From Rhodamnia argentea (lineage: Eukaryota > Streptophyta > Magnoliopsida > Myrtales > Myrtaceae), in the NCBI RefSeq assembly GCF_020921035.1, contig NC_063160.1, forward strand, positions 18,689,095 through 18,753,094: a stretch of DNA of 64,000 nucleotides, in the 5' to 3' direction. The first letter of the stretch is position 1. Each line of letters starts with the position of its first letter. Below are positions 60,565 to 64,000 of the stretch, piece after piece. The notes below the pieces were generated by a model. It was not told the DNA's origin. It ran no database searches and was given only the letters and a program-made list of their open reading frames with translations. The position numbers were made by a program, and so were the translations under genes.

Positions 60565-61892
60565 GGACGCGTACGGTAACTTTCTATTCTCAAAGTAACT
60601 TTTAAAATAGAAATACTTTTTTTTATTTCTATTCCTCACAAAACTTTTTAAAAACAGAAATACGTTTGGTAACTGCAAAAAAATTATGTTCCTGGAACAA
60701 AGAAAGAATAGAAACGCGTTTCGTAATTGCATAAAATTTCTGTTTTCAAAAAAAAAAAAACGCGTTTGGTAACTACAAAAAAATTATTCCTAATTTTTTC
60801 ATTTAATTAAAGGGATTATATATATTAAAATTAAGATGCACTATCTTTTTAACTTACTAAATCAAATTAAATCTCATTTGTTCAATTTACTAAATCAAAT
60901 TAGACCAATATATGTATAAGTAATTTATGCATGATTTATCAAATTACAATATAGAAGAGATCAACTATAAAAAAATAAAAAACTGAAAGAGTAGACGAAT
61001 TAGAATTGGACAACGAGAATATCAAATATGTTTTCTATAGATAGGAAAAATTACAATTATGCGTCATACGTAAATGTTCTCAAGTAGTTAAAAATATGTT
61101 TACCTTTAAACGGGGACATCTAGAAAAATATTAATTGTACTTTGAGTGAAATTGGGGACTAAAATGAAAAATATTTGTGCATTTAGGTCTTATTAGTCCA
61201 ATTGTGCAATTTTTCCAAATATGAGGACTGAAATGAGATGCAGGGTATCAAATTCTCATGTCATGACTCTAAAAGTAAAAAAAATTGGCTAAAATGATTT
61301 AAAATGAAAATTTTTAGTCAATTTAGGATTATGTTCATTGAAGAGGCATGTGGTCCCAAACTGAGTTTTTAAAAATTTAAGAGGCCAAAATGAAAAGGGA
61401 ATTAAAATAAAAATTTGGTTTATTTTTGTGCATTTTTTGACCACGAATACTATTTTTCCTGATTTTCGGATATTTTTATAATTAAAATAAATCCGAAAAA
61501 TGTTAAAAATTACGAAAAATATTTTTTGTTCAAAATTGGTTCTTAAGGCTAGGCCAAAGCTTCCAAGGTTGGTTTTGTAATTTTATGAATTGTTTTGGTA
61601 TTTTTAATTATTTAAAAAAACGATCAAAAATCAAGTGTCAATATCATGCAAAAACAAAAGAGAAGAGAGTGTATTCAAAAACAAAATTGTTCCCAATTGT
61701 TTCTAAAAAATATTCCAAATGTGTTTCTAAAAAGTGTTCCAAGAACACAGAAGCAAGGTTTTTTTGTTTCTCAAAATATTCTCGGAACCCTTTAGAAACA
61801 CTTTTTTTACCATACGCATTGTTGTTCTCAAAGTGTTCCGAGAACATTTTGGGAACAAAAATACTTTTCCTGGAGCGTTATTATACGCAGCC
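60565..61892. mobile_element. PIF/Harbinger-like element inserted in the inverted-repeat arm
   Basis: Ends GGACGCGTACGGTAAC and the inverse of GTTATTATACGCAGCC. The 3-bp duplication TAA is at 60562-60564 and 61893-61895. The uninterrupted left arm gives the empty site, with GCCAAGTTACT where the right arm has the element followed by TAAGTTACT. The AT-rich interior has subterminal CGCGTTTGGTAACTACAAAA repeats. No transposase ORF. Confidence 0.75.
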
Positions 61893-61942
61893 TAAGTTAC
61901 TGAAAATTTGAGTTCGAGAGTGCGGTTGTCGAAGACTCGAGA

Positions 61943-62066
61943 ATGTCCTACCTCATTCCCCTTGATCTTTTCTATGGACAAATGCATAAATTTCTGTCTG
62001 TAGGATACATGTTTCACCCCACCGACTGATGATCAACCTGTCAATCACTACTTGAGAGGACAAACC
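61943..62066 (+). pseudogene. Truncated inverted copy of NAC exon 1
   Basis: An ATG at 61943 opens a frame matching the NAC-1 N-terminus (MSxLIPLDLFYGQMHKFL, then VGYxFxPTD). The frame ends at TGA 62027, where a small insertion and substitutions shift it. The DNA match goes on to GAGGACAAA at 62058-62066 and then stops. Without the rest of the NAC domain it cannot make a working factor. Confidence 0.8.
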
Positions 62067-62631
62067 AGTATATCAATTTGAGATTTATATAACATTAATT
62101 TGAGATAAGTTTATCACAGAATATACTGGTTTGAAATTTTTTGTGATCCACAAATTTAGCACAGATATACAAATTTTGAATTTTTCGTGATATTAACTCA
62201 AAAAATTGTAAGGGACATCCAATAGCATTACAACAACCGTCAATCGAATGGGCATGAATCTAATACTAAATCAATACATCTCGTTTACAAAAATAATGTG
62301 TTTATAGAACCAACTGGGAGAAAAGCCAAACAACTGTTTGTATGTTTTCGGCAAATTCGGCGTTAGAAATTTCACCTACTGCTATGACAAATAACTCAAC
62401 ATCCAGCTCATGAAAAAAAAAACTCATTAAATAAATAATGTACATCAATGAATGCATTTGATCCATGTGCATTGTTTTCAACAAGGAAAATATTTTTTCT
62501 TGGCCACACAGCTTGGGCACAGTCTTTATCAGCACTTGAAGAATGTGCATCCAAACCAGTAGAAGCACACCAATTACCTAGCCAAAAAAGGCTTATGTCT
62601 TGCTTTCTTCGGCTGAGTGGCCAAGCTAGAA
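62067..62631. other. DNA between the inverted NAC relic and NAC-2
   Basis: The first 145 bp belong to the same AT-rich family as 49850-50215. The rest has a minus-strand open frame of 88 codons (62302-62568) that I do not recognise, and is otherwise empty apart from NAC-2 3' flank. Confidence 0.35.
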
Positions 62632-64000
62632 CTAGCTATCGGAGTTCAACATCCATAATATCTCTTCTGGATGTTCATTATCAGCAAAAAAAGAATCCAA
62701 ATGCTGAGTCAATTGCTCCAGGGTCTCTGTTGGTGGCTGTGGAGTTGCAGAGAAATCACGTTCTGATGAGTTGCATTCTGGTGAGAAAATGGGCGGTGGT
62801 GGTTGCCGTACATTTTCTTCTAAAGATTCGCGTTTTGGCATATGGCGGTATTTACCATGTCTGTCAGTGAATTCTGCCACTGGGGAAAATTCAACAGGAC
62901 GTTTGGCAGGTGGGAACCTGTATTTGTGTGGAAAGACTGGAATTGGCGGGGAAACCGCACTGGGACAGGAGGGTTGTCCAGGTTCTGCATCAGTTTTGAA
63001 CCATTTAAGAACAGGTTTATGACGAGGCAAAGCGGGCTCCTTCGATGGTGTCCCCTTGCCCTTGGATGCCGGTTTGCCAGAGGGTTTATTTTGTAGTTGG
63101 ACTCTGTCTTGACCTCTCGAAGCTCGGGTTGGTACGGGATCACGGGGGGTCAAGTAGTTGATCTCAGGCACATATCCGGCTGGTTGAATCATGAAAAAAT
63201 GGGAAAAATTTTGTTTCTGTGAATTGTCTTGAGCATGAACCCCTGCTTCTTCTCTAGGCATATTGCCCGAAGGTCTTATGGCAGGTTGTCTCAGCCTGTC
63301 AGCATGCTCCCCTTGCTCAACACGTCTGTTCACAGGCGACCGCCACCCCTGGAAGGACAATGGCGATACAGTAGTCAATAACAAATTGAATGTTGGAGTT
63401 CTCGTCACCTGACCATCCAATGATCCAGATAAACAGAGAACAATGTGCATTTCTTGCGGAAAAGAAAGCGAAAAATTTGCATTTAGACACTCCGCATACT
63501 GTCCAACATGATGCTACAATGAATGTCAAGATCACTACCAAAGTAATTCAGAAGAGAGAATCTGTCCAATCAACATTATTTAAACTCTACATAACATTGC
63601 CGGAAGACCCAAAAGGAAGTGTACCTGTCCATTATCTGTGTCAGATTCTGTACCACTGCTTTGTCGGGTGGGAGAATATAACCACTTGTCGTTCGCTCCA
63701 TCCTCATCAATCATATCGACCAAATCTTTTAGTGAGTCAGATTGACTATCACTTGTAATATCGATGTTAGAAGGAGCCCCCATGCCAACAAGATGAGTAT
63801 TAGGATTAGAGAAGAGGTTCGGGTTCACCGGTGGGCATAAGGCCTCTGCACATGGATCCATCGCGGCTTCCACAACGTTCTGTTTATCGACAAAGTAAAC
63901 ATCGGTTATCAGTTCCATTCAAATGAGTTTTCGGACTTGAAGCAGACCACAAGGCATGTTAGTACTGATAGCTGCAATGAATGTCGAGAACACTACCAAA
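62632..64000 (-). CDS. NAC-type gene, second copy (NAC-2), 3' part only
   Basis: The right window edge cuts this gene. Visible exons on the minus strand are 63625-63879 (85 codons, acidic, ending TESDTDNGQ) and 62632-63408 (259 codons with stop). Both are about 90-95% like the last two exons of NAC-1 in coding and intron sequence. The homology ends abruptly inside the last exon near 62833. There NAC-1 continues with a coiled-coil end, and NAC-2 with a different proline- and acid-rich 66-residue end (PPPPIF..., ...HLDSFFADNEHPEEIL). A third exon-type unit begins at 63971. The NAC domain itself, if present, lies beyond the window. Frames are intact. Confidence 0.6.

Larger units (their letters stand above)
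59752..62066. repeat. Large inverted duplication of the NAC promoter and first exon
   Basis: Left arm 59752-60187 carries the 5' half of NAC exon 1 and its upstream DNA. The right arm is its inverse, in two pieces: 60268-60564 and 61893-62066. The pieces are separated by a PIF-like transposon. The spacer is 80 bp (60188-60267). The right arm has about 33 bp absent from the left near 60300-60340. Markers: GTTTTCGGATGCTAT at 59981 is inverted at 60492-60506. Confidence 0.8.

Noticed and set aside
62302..62568. 88-codon minus-strand ORF next to NAC-2
   Set aside because: Considered as a retroelement RNase H or transposase fragment, but no catalytic motif could be placed in any frame.
1..64000. 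tRNA, rRNA or organelle-derived segments
   Set aside because: I looked for B-box-like GGTTCGAnTCC words and for rRNA-like stretches and saw no convincing case. A dedicated tRNA or covariance-model search would be needed to exclude them.

Overview
The window is nuclear DNA of a flowering plant. Its genes have GT-AG introns, plant-type TATA boxes and telo-boxes, and the protein families are those of land plants. The intergenic DNA is AT-rich and dense in miniature transposons. Protein similarity and gene order suggest a core eudicot. The repeat style (subterminal repeats, GC-rich inner cores) makes me think of Myrtales such as Eucalyptus, but that is an impression I could not check.

Layout. 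(1) 1-22.6 kb: a tandem array of three OPT4-type oligopeptide transporter genes, all on the minus strand. Copy A is cut by the left window edge; copies B (743 aa) and C (742 aa) are intact with identical exon structure. The DNA between them is duplicated too and has been diversified by transposon insertions. (2) 23.7-26.6 kb: a CorA-like membrane protein gene, plus strand. (3) 29.0-32.6 kb: a mitochondrial HSP70 gene, plus strand, with a relic of a second HSP70 3' flank just upstream. (4) 35.8-42.7 kb: a DNA polymerase V / MYBBP1A-type nucleolar protein gene, plus strand. (5) 47.0-48.5 kb: an intronless PB1-domain gene, minus strand. (6) 48.5-56.8 kb: a gene-poor stretch of repeats. (7) 56.8-64 kb: a NAC-domain locus, minus strand. 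It holds one complete 666-aa model, a second copy cut by the right edge, and an inverted relic of the NAC promoter and first exon interrupted by a transposon.

The genes are unrelated housekeeping and transport functions, not a pathway. Their order is informative: as I recall it, OPT4, the DNA polymerase V gene and a PB1 gene are consecutive in Arabidopsis (At5g64410-64430), and a related segment has mitochondrial HSC70-2 near a PB1 gene (At5g09590, At5g09620). The window looks like an unfractionated ancestral block. The unusual part is the right end. The NAC gene has a tandemly duplicated acidic exon and a last exon whose end resembles plant pararetrovirus or retroelement coiled-coil sequence. 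The two NAC copies differ abruptly in that last part.

All exon models are read by eye from splice sites and frame continuity. No transcript or database search was available.
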